Part shown: positions 48,241 through 60,175 of the stretch, in pieces | Layout: each line of letters begins with the position of its first letter | Numbering within the stretch: the stretch's first letter is position 1 | DNA from: Cryptomeria japonica | Lineage: Eukaryota > Streptophyta > Pinopsida > Cupressales > Cupressaceae | Direction of reading: 5' to 3' | Assembly (NCBI RefSeq): GCF_030272615.1 | Contig: NC_081405.1 | Span: forward strand, 476,929,508 to 476,993,507 | DNA length: 64,000 nucleotides | The notes under the pieces: generated by a model | The model's database searches: none | Seen by the model: the letters and a program-made list of their open reading frames with translations, nothing else | What the model was told of the DNA's origin: nothing | Translations under genes and position numbers: made by a program

Positions 48241-51200
48241 TGATTGTCAAAGTGTGGAAAGTGCAAACACTTATCAAAGTGTTAATTCTCCTGATAGCTA
48301 TGGCTATCCTGAAAGAGGAGAGCCTCTAATGATGAGGAGAGAAGTAACCACCATGAAGGTACCTGACAAGGAGCCTGCACAAAGGAAATCTCTTTTCAAA
48401 ACCACTTTCAAGGTAGGAAGAAAGGTATGCAAGGTCTTGATAGACTCCGGATCCACTAAAAATTTTGTATCACTTGAAATGGTAGAGAAGCTTAAACTTA
48501 GAAGGATCCCTCACCCTTGCCCCTACAAGGTCTCATGGCTCACCCAAGGTCAGAAAATAGTGGTAGAAGAGTAGGCTTGGGTGAAGTTTCAGATTGGATC
48601 ATGCAAGGATAGATTGATATTTGATATAGCCAAGATGGATGCATGTCATCACTTGTTTGGGAGACCATGGAAGTATGACTTGAAAGCTCATCATGATGGG
48701 TTGAGAAACACCTATTAAATCACCAAGGATAGTAAGGTGATAGAAATCTTACCTCTAATAGAGGAAGAGATGGAAGCAAAAGGGAAGGATATCAAGGTGG
48801 TGATGGTAGAAAGAAAATAGTTAATGAAGGAGAATGCAAAGAAAGGTGTAGTTTTCTATGCCCTCATACCTAGCCCCAAGGTGACAAGGAAGGAGCAATC
48901 TGTAGAAGAGAAAGAAGGAGGACAGAAGCACATAGACCCTACAGTCAGATAGTTTCTTGATAAACATTAAGGAATCATCTCAGATGGAATGCCAAGATCC
49001 CTACCACTGGTGAGAGACACCAATCACTACATAAATTTGATCCCTGGATCTACTCTCCCAAACAAAGTATCCTACAAGCTCACTCCAGACCAGAATGCAG
49101 AAATGGCAAGGTAGATTGCTAAGTTGCTTGAATCAAGACTGATTGGCAAGAGATTAAGTCCATGTGTAGAACATGTTGTCCTTGCACCCAATAAATAAGG
49201 CACTTGGAATCTTTTTACAAACTCAAGGGCCATCAACAAGATAACTATAAGGTATAGGTTCCCAATCCCTAGGATAGACGATTTGCTTGATTTCTTAGGT
49301 AGTACTAATTATTTCACCAAAATGGATCTAAAAAGTGGATACCATCAGATTAGAATAAGGCTAGGGGATGAATGGAAAACAACTTTTAAAACCAATGAGG
49401 GGTTGTATGAGTGGTAAGTCATGCTATTTGGGTTGTCCAATGCCCCTAGTACCTTTATGAGGTTGATGAATGAAGTCTTGGTAGAATTCATAGGAAAAAT
49501 TGTCATAGTATACCTAGATGATATCTTGATATTTAGTCACACAAGGGAAGAACACCTCAAACACATAGATATGGTTCTCAAGAGGTTACATAAAGAGAAA
49601 CTAATGATCAATTTGGATAAGTGTTTGTTCATGCAGGAGGAGATCATCTACTTGGGTTTTGTAAACTCACAAGGTGAGTTGAAAATGGACCAAGAGAAGG
49701 TGAGTGCTATACTATCTTGGCCAACACCCAAGACTAGGAATGATTTCTGGAGCTTCTATGGTTTAGAAACTTTTTATAGGAAGTTCATAAGAGTATTTAG
49801 TCATGTTTGTGCACCCATGCTTGACACCATAAAGGGAGGAAAAAAGTGCAGGTTTAGTTGGACCAAAGAGGCAGATGATTCATTTGAGACATTGAAGAAG
49901 AAGGTTGCAGAACAACTAGTCCTTGCCTTACCAGACTTCAACAAGATATTTTAGGTGGAATGTGATGCAAGCCACATGTCTATTGGGGTAGTTCTCAATT
50001 AGGAAGGAATGCCTATTTCTTTTTTCAGTGAAAAGTTAAATGATGCCAAGAAGAGATACTCATCTTATGACTTGGAGATGTATGCTCTAGTATAGTCTTT
50101 GAAGAAATGGAGGCACTATTTATTGCCTAAGGAGTTCATAGTTTTTACTGATAACTAGGCACTCAGTTTCATAAATAGCCAAGAGAAGCTAAACCACTGA
50201 CACATGAAGTGGGTAGAGACCCTACAAGCCTTAACCTTCACCCTCAAACACAAGAAGGGAGTGAACAACAAAGTTGCAGATTCTTTGAGCAGGAGGGTCT
50301 TAACTGTCAATCAAATCAAGATGGAGAGCATTGGTATTGACTCCTTGAAGAGTATGTAAGATGCCAATGAAGATGTTGGAGAGATATACAAGGTATGTGA
50401 AACCTTTGGTGAGATGTATCATATTGAATTTTCTAAATTTATGATACAAGATGGATTGTTGTTCGAAGGAGTGTAGTTATGTATTCCTAAGTATTCCATG
50501 AGGTTGAATATCATTAGGGAGAAGCATTGTGGAGCTATGGCAGGTCATTTTGGCCTTGACAAGACCCTAGACCTTGTGAAGAGACATTATTACTAGCCTA
50601 AATTGCAGGAAGATGTAAGAAAGTTTGTGGAGACATGTGTAATATGTTAGAAAGCCAAGGGGAAGTCCACAAATGTAGGTTTGTATCAGCCCTTACCCGT
50701 TCCTTCTAGGCCATGGGAGAGCACAAGTATGGACTTTGTGTTGGGTCTGCCTAGGATAAGGAGGGGATTTGATAGTGTCTTTGTAGTGGTGGATAGGTTT
50801 AGTAAAATGGCTCATTTCTTTCCATGTAAGACTTCTTGTGATGCATCATATGTTGTAGACCTATTCTTCAAAGAAATAGTCTAGATACATGGCTAGCCCC
50901 TAAACATTATTTCAGATAGAGATGTGAAGTTCATAGGTCACTTCTGGAGGACCCTTTAGAAGAAGTTGGGAACTAACCTATCTTTCTCATAAGCCTACCA
51001 TCCTGAAATGGATGGGTAAACTAAAGTTGTCAATAGGTCATTGGGAAACCTATTAAGCTGTTTGATAAGGCAACATGGAGAAAAATCGGATAGTATAATT
51101 TCATAGGAAGAGTTCTCTTACAATGATACTATTAATAGGAGAACAGAGAAGTCTCCTTTCCAGATTGTCTATGGCATCCACCCAAGGGGAGTATTGGAGT

Positions 51201-51841
51201 AAAGGGATTTACCCAAGGAAGAGCCCATTAGTGTAGATGGTGAAGCTTTTGCATCAGTCATCAAAGAGGTGCATAACCAAGTAAAGTCTCATCTCCAATA
51301 GTCTATAGTGAAGTATAAGGCTTATGCTGATAAGAAAAAGAGAGATGTATAGTTTAGTGTTGGGGATTTGGTATGGGTACATTTGAAGAAGGAGAGACTC
51401 CCATGGTGAAGCTTTTGCATCAGTCATCAAAGAGGTGCATAACCAAGTAAAGTCTCATCTCCAATAGTCTATAGTGAAGTATAAGGCTTATGCTGATAAG
51501 AAAAAGAGAGATGTATAGTTTAGTGTTGGGGATTTGGTATGGGTACATTTGAAGAAGGAGAGACTCCCAAAAGGAAAATACACCAAACTCATGCAGAGAA
51601 AGATTAGATCATGTTAGATATTGAAAAAATGTGGACAAAATACCTATGAGATTCAACTTCCTCCTGATCTTGGATTATCACCCATTTTTAATGTGTGTGA
51701 TCTTACACTTTTCAAAGGTAGTGAAAATGAAGGGGAGGAACCAATGCAGGTTGCAGAAGACAATGACATTCCAAGGCATGAATCACCTAAGATGAAACTA
51801 GAGTCACAAAGAAAGAAAGGAATAAGGAATACATTGAGTAC
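48241..51841 (+). pseudogene. Chromovirus pol: protease, RT, RNase H and integrase, broken
   Basis: Protease has VLIDSGSTKNFVSLEMV near 48434. RT runs from about 49070: [14 protein letters not shown] near 49260, [16 protein letters not shown] near 49312, MLFGLSNAPSTFMRLMN near 49421 and catalytic YLDD at 49511-49522. RNase H has VECDASHMSIGVVL near 49956, then LTFTLKHKKGVNNKVADSLS near 50230. The integrase zinc region lies at about 50525-50665. The core has [12 protein letters not shown] near 50710, then SDRDVKFIGHFW near 50920. Stops at 49418, 49952, 50882 and others, plus a tandem duplication at 51237-51568, disable it. Confidence 0.9.
51237..51568 (+). repeat. Tandem duplication in chromovirus integrase C-terminus (166-bp period)
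   Basis: 51237-51402 and 51403-51568 appear identical by eye apart from the first few edge bases. The junction is CTCCC/ATGGTGAAG. The 166-bp unit is not a multiple of three. Confidence 0.95.
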
Positions 51842-52024
51842 TTGGTGGCTTGGCAGGACAAACCTGACTCTAAGGCAGTTTGGATGACAGATGAACAAAT
51901 CTCCAACCATGGTGCAGATTTACAAACTCTGATCTCAAGTGGGATTGAGATCTCTTCTTCCGGGGAGTATGGTGCAGGGGAAACTCATCAAAACTCAAAT
52001 AATGACCCTAAGGATGAAGAATAG
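51842..52024 (+). pseudogene. Chromodomain-like C-terminus of chromovirus pol
   Basis: The frame reads EYIEYLVAWQDKPDSKAVW, then MTDEQIS. The Y-L-V-x-W-x(3)-P...W spacing is that of a chromodomain, which in chromoviruses guides integration towards certain chromatin. The open frame runs on past the LTR start (51970) and ends at TAG 52022-52024 inside the 3' LTR. The same stop position is kept in the 5' LTR. Confidence 0.7.
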
Positions 52025-53447
52025 GATAATTTGTGTGTCTTAGTGTGTCTTTTGTTTCATGTATGCAATAAACCCCACCATGTAAGCCCATGTCACCAAT
52101 TAGGCAATTTGACAAGCCATTTGGGACAATATGGTCAATAGGGGTAGTAGATGGTTTAGTTTTGTATTTGATAGGGTTTTTTACATGTTTTATGATTTTT
52201 TGGTTGATCCATGTGTGTGGATTCCAACCTTAGCAAGTATGACAACATTTAATGCAAAATTGCAAAATTGCAACTTTTGAGTGCAAAAGTGCAACTTTTT
52301 GAAATACGATTAGGGGAAGCCTTTCAGTGAATCCAACCTACTCCAAATTTAGTGGAAAACCATTGGATATTTTTATAATCCTTTTGGACATGATTCCCAA
52401 GGTGGTTGCTATTTTCATTGGAGTTTTTGAAGCAATAAAACACTCAATACTGCAGTTTTCCCAGAAATTATGAGTTTGCAGGAGTTGCACGTGCCTATAT
52501 AGACTGATTTGGATCACACCATCCATGGAGTAGATAGAGGGATGAGATAGATTCCTTTTGGTGGTATTCTTGAGGTCCTAATTATACCGGAGTAGTGAGA
52601 ACTCTCCATTCTTGTGACTGCAACTTGACAACTGAGGGTTTGAAGAGGGTTTTGGACAAACATGGCCTTATCTTGCATTCTAGTCCATTAGAAGACTCTT
52701 CCTTTGGAGGGATGCAGGATAAGCCACTTTAATTTATATTTTTCATGGTTTTTTATGATGGAAAGATGGTAGTGTGGAGAGAGGAGAAAAATTAGGTAGG
52801 CATCTCTATGTGATTACCTAGGACAAGAAGGTCATAGTGGTGGATTCTAGGCATGCAACCCTGGGATTAAAGGTTACTCACTATACCCCACATGCCCATA
52901 GATTTGGTTTCTTAGTTTGAGTTCATTGTTTGGTATTTGATTTGGAAAATAGGTCTAATTTCCCTTATTAGGTCTCTTGGCCCCTAAAGGGATCAGACGC
53001 TGTATTCCAAACATGATCAAACCATTTTGGGGATCAGTAAAAATTCTAAAAGGGTGTTTGAAATGGTAATTTTTTTGTGTGGGTGTGTGGAACATTTTGC
53101 AGTTAAGATCCATTTTATTGCCAAATAGGGCTACAAGCCTAGGGGGTAGGTTTCTAAAGGAGGTATAAATAATTGGAGCCTAATCTCAAAACCAATGTTT
53201 GGACCAGTTTCTAATGGCCTTAAATGAACCAAATCCTAAGCCCTTAGGAGTAGGGTGTCATGGGATGGTGTAGGTTAGGTGTTGAGGCATTTACTCATCT
53301 TGAGTAGGTCTAAGCCAAGTGAACTTGTGAGAAGACTCATCTAAGGTGTGGATTCCTTCCTTGCATGACCCTTGTGATCATTCGAGGGGTCAAAAGTCTA
53401 ACCTTGTTTGGGCTTGTCCTTAGGTGTGTGGGTAGGGCTCTACATCA
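51970..53447 (+). repeat. 3' LTR of the chromovirus
   Basis: This 1478-bp copy begins TGGTGCAGGGGAAAC after a purine run (CCGGGGAGTA) that may be the polypurine tract. It ends GGGCTCTACATCA and is followed by TSD atatc. It gives the uninterrupted version of the element B target near 52780-52790. Confidence 0.9.
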
Positions 53448-53452
53448 ATATC

Positions 53453-53752
53453 ATTGAGTTGGTGCTCGGTGTAGGGGTTGGTACCCTAAATAAGTAGGGG
53501 TTGGTGCTCCTTGAGTTGGTGCCCTGAATATTTATAATATTATTTTTTATTGTGAGGCTATATTGGAGTAGTAGACTCTAGCAGCATTTCTAGCCGAGGT
53601 TTTTCCCATATTGGGTTTTCCTCATATATTTGGTGTTGTGAGATGCATTCTTTTTGTGTGTTTTTATTACTTTATCGGTTGCACACACATAGTTGGAAAT
53701 TGTTTGAAATCATTGATTCACCCCCCCTCTTAGTGATATATTGTGTTCTACA
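53453..53752 (+). repeat. 3' LTR of copia-3, third piece
   Basis: This piece has the features of a copia LTR end: GAGGTTTTTCCCATATTGGG near 53605 and ATTCACCCCCCCTCTTAGT near 53717. The end at TTCTACA (53752) is chosen because CA precedes the knuckle coding of element C. The exact base is uncertain. Confidence 0.7.
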
Positions 53753-53965
53753 ATTTGTCATGCATGCAAGAAACCTAGTCATATTGCAAGATATTGCAAA
53801 ACCAGGAATGCTCTGGTGGACAAGAACAAATCAAATGAAAAAGGAAAAGTGAAAGTGGAAGAGATCAGAGATCAACATAAGAATATGTGGGTGAAAAGGG
53901 AAGATTCAAATGTGCAAAATGGCCCCACACCTGAATCTAGTGATGGAACCTCATCCGGTAACTAG
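53753..53965 (+). pseudogene. Element C ORF1, C-terminal fragment with CCHC knuckle
   Basis: The knuckle at 53756-53797 reads CHAC...SH...C (the usual Gly before His is Ser). A lysine-rich then hydrophilic tail follows, ending at TAG 53963-53965. In A and B the coiled coil precedes the knuckle; here it is lost at the copia-3 boundary. Confidence 0.75.
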
Positions 53966-54384
53966 GGCATTTTTTCCTTAAGGGGGCTTGATTATCATGC
54001 AAATTTTTAGAACCCCCTCGTAGAGTTCTATAACTACTCAAGGATGGTTTTAGATGATGGGGATTAACTATGCAATGGTTATCTGGAAGATTTCATGGTG
54101 GTTTGGCAATCCAGTGAATGAATTTATGAAAAATAGTATATCCAGAAGTCATTAGGGTTGTGCATTTATTGCAACTTGAAATTAGGTTTTTTACAGATAA
54201 AAAGGCATTTCAATAGCTTATTCTTTATAATGTGAATAAGAGAGAAGAGAATAGCAACAAAGTGAAAGATTTTTAGCAGCAATATCCGAGCTTGTAGTTG
54301 CCAATCAGGGATTTCTTGTACTTTGTTGAGAATCAAAAGGTATTTTCCATTTTCAAAGTTATTTGTTCATATATTTATTTTGAA
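53966..54384 (+). other. Spacer between ORF1 and ORF2 of element C
   Basis: 419 bp, the same length class as in A and B. A purine run TTAAGGGGGC lies near 53979. An open frame joins 54298 to the ORF2 start but begins without similarity to A or B, so I start ORF2 at 54385. Confidence 0.5.
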
Positions 54385-57266
54385 ATGGCATCTGCATCTT
54401 CATATGGTGTTGCATCTCCTTTGATGATCAGTATTATTGAGAGGGCAAGGCACCCATTCAAATCCACTAAGAATGATCTGGAAGGTGCATTTTCCTCTAT
54501 TCCATATGGTGTACTTCACAATAAAGATATTAGGGCATATATCCATTGCAACATGGAGGAGCTTGGGAATGCAAATATGCTCTCACTTTACAACAAGCAC
54601 ATGATGGATGGTATGGGGAATATGAATCCAAAATTCAAGTCATTGCACAACAAGGGTTTCATTCAATTCATTCACTTCCCAATGTTCAACGAACCTGAAT
54701 GGACCTGATACATTCTGAGTCAAATTTATGATGAATTCATGTGGCTGGACCGATCTTATAAGATTACTAAGCAAGCTATTGAAGTAGTTCATGCTTACAT
54801 GCAACCAGTGAGATCCTTAGATTGAGTAAAGTAAAAAATACAATGGTAACAAAGGTTACCGGATCTCAATTCAATAGTCAGTCGATGACAATCAATGAGA
54901 TCATAGAGCAGAATATTAAATTTGCCTCAATGGTGATTGGATATAAGATATATCAATCAAGAAGGCATAAATCTATATCTAGCATGGTCATATTTGCAGT
55001 CTATGAGATTCTGAAGGAAGGAAAAAGGTATGATATTTGTTTAGTGCTTCTTAGTGAGTTACTAGGCAACCTAAAGAAGCTTAAGTAGGATAAGAAGCAT
55101 GTATTTAAGTTCAATTCCTTGATTGTTTGTTTGGATCTGTATTTTCTCAGTGAGATCCCTAGTATTGGAAAGATGCAGTGGAGTTATGAAAAACTGGTGG
55201 TTGTTCATATAAATAAGGATTAAAGGGTTTAGGTGATACTATTGTACAAAAATCTACCTTGTGGGGATACTTTAAATCCTTTCAGGTATCAATGCATAGT
55301 AGAGAAAGGATTCCTACATAAATTATTGAGAAGTATGAGAAAACTATCTATTTTATGGTTGATAAAGATTAATGTGATATGGAGGCAGTTGAGCTAAGGA
55401 CTATCTAGATCATGCCTATGGGTTATGAGGTAGATACTGCCACACTTGATGCACATGCTCAACATTTGTTGAGTCAACTAGTAGATGATAAAGAAGAAAG
55501 GTTTGGATCTTGTAAACACAAATATGTTTACTAGCACAAGAAGTTTACAGGACCTTCCAGGAAAAGTAAAGTAAGGAAAGAGGTAGAGGAATTAGCAGAA
55601 CAAATGGACATTGCTAAAGAAGCTATGCAGAGAGCTAGAGAGAAAAATATATTGAAGGAGGAAGACATGGTGAAGCAACTGGCTAAGTCGGCTCCCCCTC
55701 CTCCCAAGAAAGATAAGGCTAAGTAGAGTAAGTTTGCACCCATCTCCAATGTGTAGAAGACCATTCCTCCATCTAAGCCTCAATCATCATCAACCAGTAA
55801 AGTTGAAAACAAGAAGAAGGAGAATTCAATGAGAAAATATGTTGTTGTGAAAGAAGAAACATAATCTGATAAAGAGGTAAAATAAGTAAAGAATACTGCA
55901 ACATATGCCAGGGTAGTTCGGAAGCCCTTATGTGGTGAAGCTCCATCTACAATGAAAGCTAAAACACAAGGCAATTCATCTGGTAAAACAAGAGAAGACA
56001 AGAAGAAATATGAAATAGATGAAGCTCTTAAGTTGGGTAAGCTTGAAGGTCCTTATACTATTGTCCCTCAGCTACAAAATATGATAGACACAATAGTAAA
56101 AGAAGGTAATTTGATAAATCTTTTTGTATATTATGAGAATTCTACTGAAAAGGTTTGGAGAGCTATTGAGGAAGCAGTTGTACATTATATGAATTCTTTT
56201 AGTAAAGAAATGATTGAGTTGTCATCCCCGATCCCAAAAGAGTTATATGATATCTTGGATGCCCAGAGATATACAACTAGTTTAGAAGATGAGAGGTTAA
56301 AATATTATACCTTATTCAAGATATGTCCTGATATAACACAAGATGATATTCAAAGAATTTTTGGACTTGCTAAGGAAAACTTCTATAGCAAACACAAAGT
56401 AAATAAAATAATGCTCAAAAGAGTTGATGAAGTAGTGAAAGATACAAAGGGTATTTTGAAGAAAATTTTGAAATAAAATAACTATAAGATAAATCCGGAT
56501 GAAGATGACTCCCAACCGCAAGAACAATCGAGAAAAGACACTTCTCCTCTGGTAGTAAAGACAAAAATTTCTCATGAGAAGACATCTATACAGATTGATT
56601 TGGTAGACAAGGAAATTGTAGATGACATTGTTGATAATCAAGTAATTGGGGACTTCGGTGATGTTGTGCAAGATCCTTTAATTATGCAAGTACACTATAT
56701 ATAAGGAAGATGGAGAAGAGGCTGATGTAGCAAAGGGTGATATGGATGTTAATTCTAGTGCTGACAAAGATAAAGGTGAGTAGAAGTTTGAAGAAACACC
56801 AGTGATCATGACAAGAGCCACTGTTCCAGACAAAGGGAAGCAAATTGTTGCTGAAGAAGATGAATTTTCTCATGGTCCTATTTATTTGAGCACACTATCT
56901 CCTATACAAGCACTGAAGTTATCCAACCTTGCACAAATCAAATCTAGTGAGGACTTACTTAAGTTAGCTTTAGAAGAAAAGGAGATTATATCTTTGGCTA
57001 CTACAGTCTTGGAGAAAATTCTACCCAATCTTAAGCAGTATTCTAGTGATACACCCTCTAGTAAGCTTAAGGCTATTTTAAACAAAGTTGAATAAAATTT
57101 TGTATCATTGGAGAATGAAGCGGATATAAAAAATTTGAACAAATTTAATGATATGCGACTTCAAACATTTTTTAAAACAATTGAGGTTGATAGGGAAGTT
57201 TTGACATCTATGATAAAGAGTGTTGAGGATACTTTAGATGAAGGTGGTAAAATATTTAAGTCATGA
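54385..57266 (+). pseudogene. Element C ORF2: large unknown protein in place of pol
   Basis: It starts MASASSYG at 54385, as A (MASAS) and B (MASSS) do. Shared blocks are FSSIPYGVLHNKDIRAYIH, then MEELGN, FASMVIGYKIYQSRRHKSIS near 54920, LLSELLGNLKKLK and FKFNSLIVCLDLYF. A decayed KYEK...MGYEVD block follows near 55330-55450. The segment 55952-56476 is open and includes ELYDILDAQR, matching B's LYRRLDAKR. The last part (56802-57266) is helical. Stops and shifts break it. It has no enzyme motif. Confidence 0.75.
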
Positions 57267-57669
57267 CTCATTTTACCTAAATTTACTATAGACATTTACA
57301 AGAAGATTAGGAATGGATTCATAAGCACAATTCCCAAGCATCATAAAAAATAACTCTTTAATAAATGTCACTAATTCTCGAATATAGAACTCATGGCACA
57401 GAATACAAGTGACATAACCATGACCAAAAACATAAACATAAACCAACATGACCAAGATAAAAGAATTTTGATCCTCTAGAATTGACTCTAGAGAGTTATA
57501 AAATCCTTATAGCTCCACATCACATATATACCTATTTCCATCACTACACATCATAAACTATACTTGCCTCATCTGCTCAATATACCATATCCAGACTGAT
57601 TCAGATGACCTGGTTTGACATCAATGACAACAATGACAAAGTTCACACAAATCAAATAGGATGTGGGTT
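57267..57669. other. Unassigned sequence after element C
   Basis: No coding. The words TGACATCAATGACAACAATGACAAA near 57618 resemble, on the minus strand, the first bases of several LTRs here (TTGTCATTGATGTC). It may be a decayed LTR edge, but no TSD or pair was found. Confidence 0.35.
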
Positions 57670-57854
57670 TGTAGGAATTACAGAATTAGCCTAATTAATT
57701 ATGAATTAGTTTGGCTATAGGATTAGGGATAAAGTTGGAATATTCCCTAAGGCATAATTTGATTTATTGAAATAAATCAATCTTTTGGAGAAATGGAAAG
57801 GGGTTATTATTTATATATAATTTAATTAATTTAAAGGTAATAATAGGCCAATAT

Positions 57855-60175
57855 TCAAATAAAGCTCCGGGACTAGATGGTTTTGCTCCTTTATTTTTTC
57901 AGAAATGTTGGGATTTTGTGGGAAATGATGTTTTATTGGCTCTCGAGGAAGCTAGGAGAAATAGGTCTATTTTAAAAGAACTTAATACTACAATTATTGC
58001 AATTATTCCTAAAAAAGAGGATACTAAGACTTTTGCTGACTTCCACCCCATTTCTTTATGTAACACTTTGTTTTACGAAGGCAATTTCCCTTAGGTTGGC
58101 AAAAATTCTACCTAGGAACATTTCATTGGAGCAAGGTGGCTTTGTTCCTGGAAGGGAGACAACAGAGGGTGCAATTATAGCACATGAGGTGCTTCATTCT
58201 ATTTCCACCCAAATAACACCGGCCATGATACTTAAACTAGACATGATGAAGACTTATGATAGAGTAGAGTGGGGGGCTTTATGTGTTGTTCTTGAGAAGT
58301 TAGGTTTTTCCAAAGCCTGGGTCAAATGGATTCATGCATGTATTTCTTCTGCAAGATTCTCAGTTTTAATTAATGGTTCTCCTTGTGGTTTTTTCTCTTC
58401 CATCAGGGGTTTGAGATAGGGAGATCCCCTTTCTCCCTTTTTGTTTATTCTCCTAGCTGAAACCTTTAGTTGGGCTATTAGGGCTACTAAAGTGGGGGGG
58501 CTTTGGAAAGGTATAAGGATTCATAATATTCCCCAGAGTATTTCTCATTGTCTCTTTGCAGATGATACTCTGTTATTTGGACATGCTTTGTTAGTTGAGG
58601 CAAAAGTGATTAAAGGAATAATACAAAATTATGCATCGTTTTCTGGTCAGAAAGTGAATGGTGATAAATCAAAGATTTTCTTCCTTAATACATCACAACT
58701 AGTTCAACATAGGTTGCAATCCTTTTGGGGATTTGAGACCGGAAATCTTCCATGTACTTACCTTGGGATTCCTTTCTTTATTAAATAGGATAAGATTGGT
58801 TTTTGGGATAAGATTATTTCGACCATTTCTAAAAGAATTCTCTCATGGAACCATAGATGGTTAACTTTGGTGGGTAAAATTGTTCTCATCAAGTCTATTT
58901 TGAATGTTGTTCCCATATATCTCATGTCTATTTTTAAATCTCCAAAAGTAGTTATTGTTAGTTTACAGAATACCCTTAGAGATTTTCTTTGGAACAATAA
59001 TAAAGATGGCAAGAAAAAATTCCCTTTAGTTGCGTGGGATAAGGTATGTTTGCCTAAGGAACTTGGGGGAACAGGAATTCAGAGTCTAGAGAATTAGAAT
59101 TTAGCCATAGGTGCTAAGTTGGTTTGGAATTTATATGAAAAGCCTAGCTCCTTATGGGCATAGATTACGTTTGCCAAATATTTAAATAATGGACCGAGAG
59201 AGTACATTTTTAAAATCTCAAATTCGCCTTCAAGTTCTGCCATTTGGAATTTCCTTTGTAAATGTAGATCAATTATTTTGCCTCATCTCTCATGGATTGT
59301 TCACAATGGTAGAAAGGTCAGATTTTGGGATGAAGTATGGAATGGATACTCACCTTTGGTGAATATTAGGGATTGGTCTCCTTTGATCACTATTCTTTCC
59401 TCCCTTTGGGGTATTTTTGTAGCAGATTATTTTGAAATTGTGACTAGCGGACCCCTTAAGCTAGCTAGATGGAAGTCGATTGATTTCTTAGATGTTGATC
59501 AAAGTATGAAATTAGATTTTGAGAAGATTTTGGGGGATAGAATTGTATTTCTTTTTGATTTTGAGGATGAACTTATTTGGACAAAGAATATTTCTGGTAA
59601 GTACACTGTTAAAGATGGTTACAACTCTCTTATAGTTGCTAAAGATTTATCATCCTAGCCTTATAAGTTGTTTTGGCATTCAGCTTGTCTTCCTAAAGTT
59701 GGAGCCTTTGCTTGGTTGGTAGTTCAGGATAGAGTCCTTACAAGTATGATACTTGATAGACTTGGTATTACTGTTGTTTTCCCTTGTGTCCTTTGTAACA
59801 AAAATTTGGAATCTTCTTCACACTTGTTCCTACATTGTGATTATGCTTATTAATGTTGGTAGTGGTTGTTTGAGAAGTTAAATATATTCTTTGTTATTGG
59901 TAAGGATCTCATTTCCCATTTTAGATCTTGGCCCTTTATATTTGCCTCATCTTTTTATGCATGCCTTTGGATCATATCTCCATCTATTATGATTTGGAAT
60001 ATTTGGCTAGAGCGAAACAATAGGATATTTTAAAAAAACAAGTTCTCCTATGTCTGAGGTTCTATTAAAAATTGAGTCTTCAATCTCTGAGGTTGCTTTG
60101 GCATTTATTTATAATAATTTGGACAATATTACTTCTTTTTCACACTAGGATAGTAGAGTTATTAGAGCTTGGAAG
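57855..60175 (+). pseudogene. LINE ORF2: reverse transcriptase and zinc-binding region, broken
   Basis: Blocks in order are KAPGLDGFAPLFFQKCW near 57864, then NTTIIAIIPKKED near 57985 and FHPISLCN near 58040. QGGFVPGRETTEGAI lies near 58132, LKLDMMKTYDRVEW near 58231 and GDPLSPFLFIL near 58420. The catalytic FADD is at 58555-58566 and YLGIPFF near 58760. A zinc-binding region (CVLCNKNLESSSHLFLHC) lies near 59790-59843. Stops occur at 58418, 58786, 59095 and 59657, with a frameshift near 58070. It would copy its own RNA at a nicked target site; this copy is dead. Confidence 0.9.

Larger units (their letters stand above)
39123..53447 (+). mobile_element. Chromovirus (Ty3/gypsy) with both LTRs
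   Basis: The perfect TSDs are atatc (39118-39122 and 53448-53452). The 5' LTR (39123-47091) contains element B. The 3' LTR is 51970-53447. A tRNA-iMet-like primer site, gag, protease, RT, RNase H, integrase and a chromodomain-like end are in order. This makes it a chromovirus. Stops throughout make it inactive. Confidence 0.9.
34018..53752 (+). mobile_element. Copia-3: Ty1/copia 3' half with interrupted 3' LTR
   Basis: The RT C-terminus, RNase H region, polypurine tract and 3' LTR survive. The left part ends where the Tat LTR begins at 34018. The 3' LTR is in three pieces: 35170-36098, 38727-39122 and 53453-53752, together about 1625 bp. They are split by a solo LTR and by the chromovirus. 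Its right end abuts the CCHC knuckle of element C, so copia-3 was probably inserted in element C. Confidence 0.8.
53753..57266 (+). mobile_element. Element C: fragment of the same non-autonomous family as A and B
   Basis: It holds the end of ORF1 (one CCHC knuckle), a 420-bp spacer and a full-length but broken ORF2. The 5' LTR and first part of ORF1 are missing, cut where the copia-3 LTR ends. No 3' LTR with matching ends was recognised after 57266. It carries no pol motif. Confidence 0.8.

Noticed and set aside
51842-52024. A host chromodomain gene fragment
   Set aside because: It continues the chromovirus integrase and ends in the element's LTR, as expected for a chromovirus.
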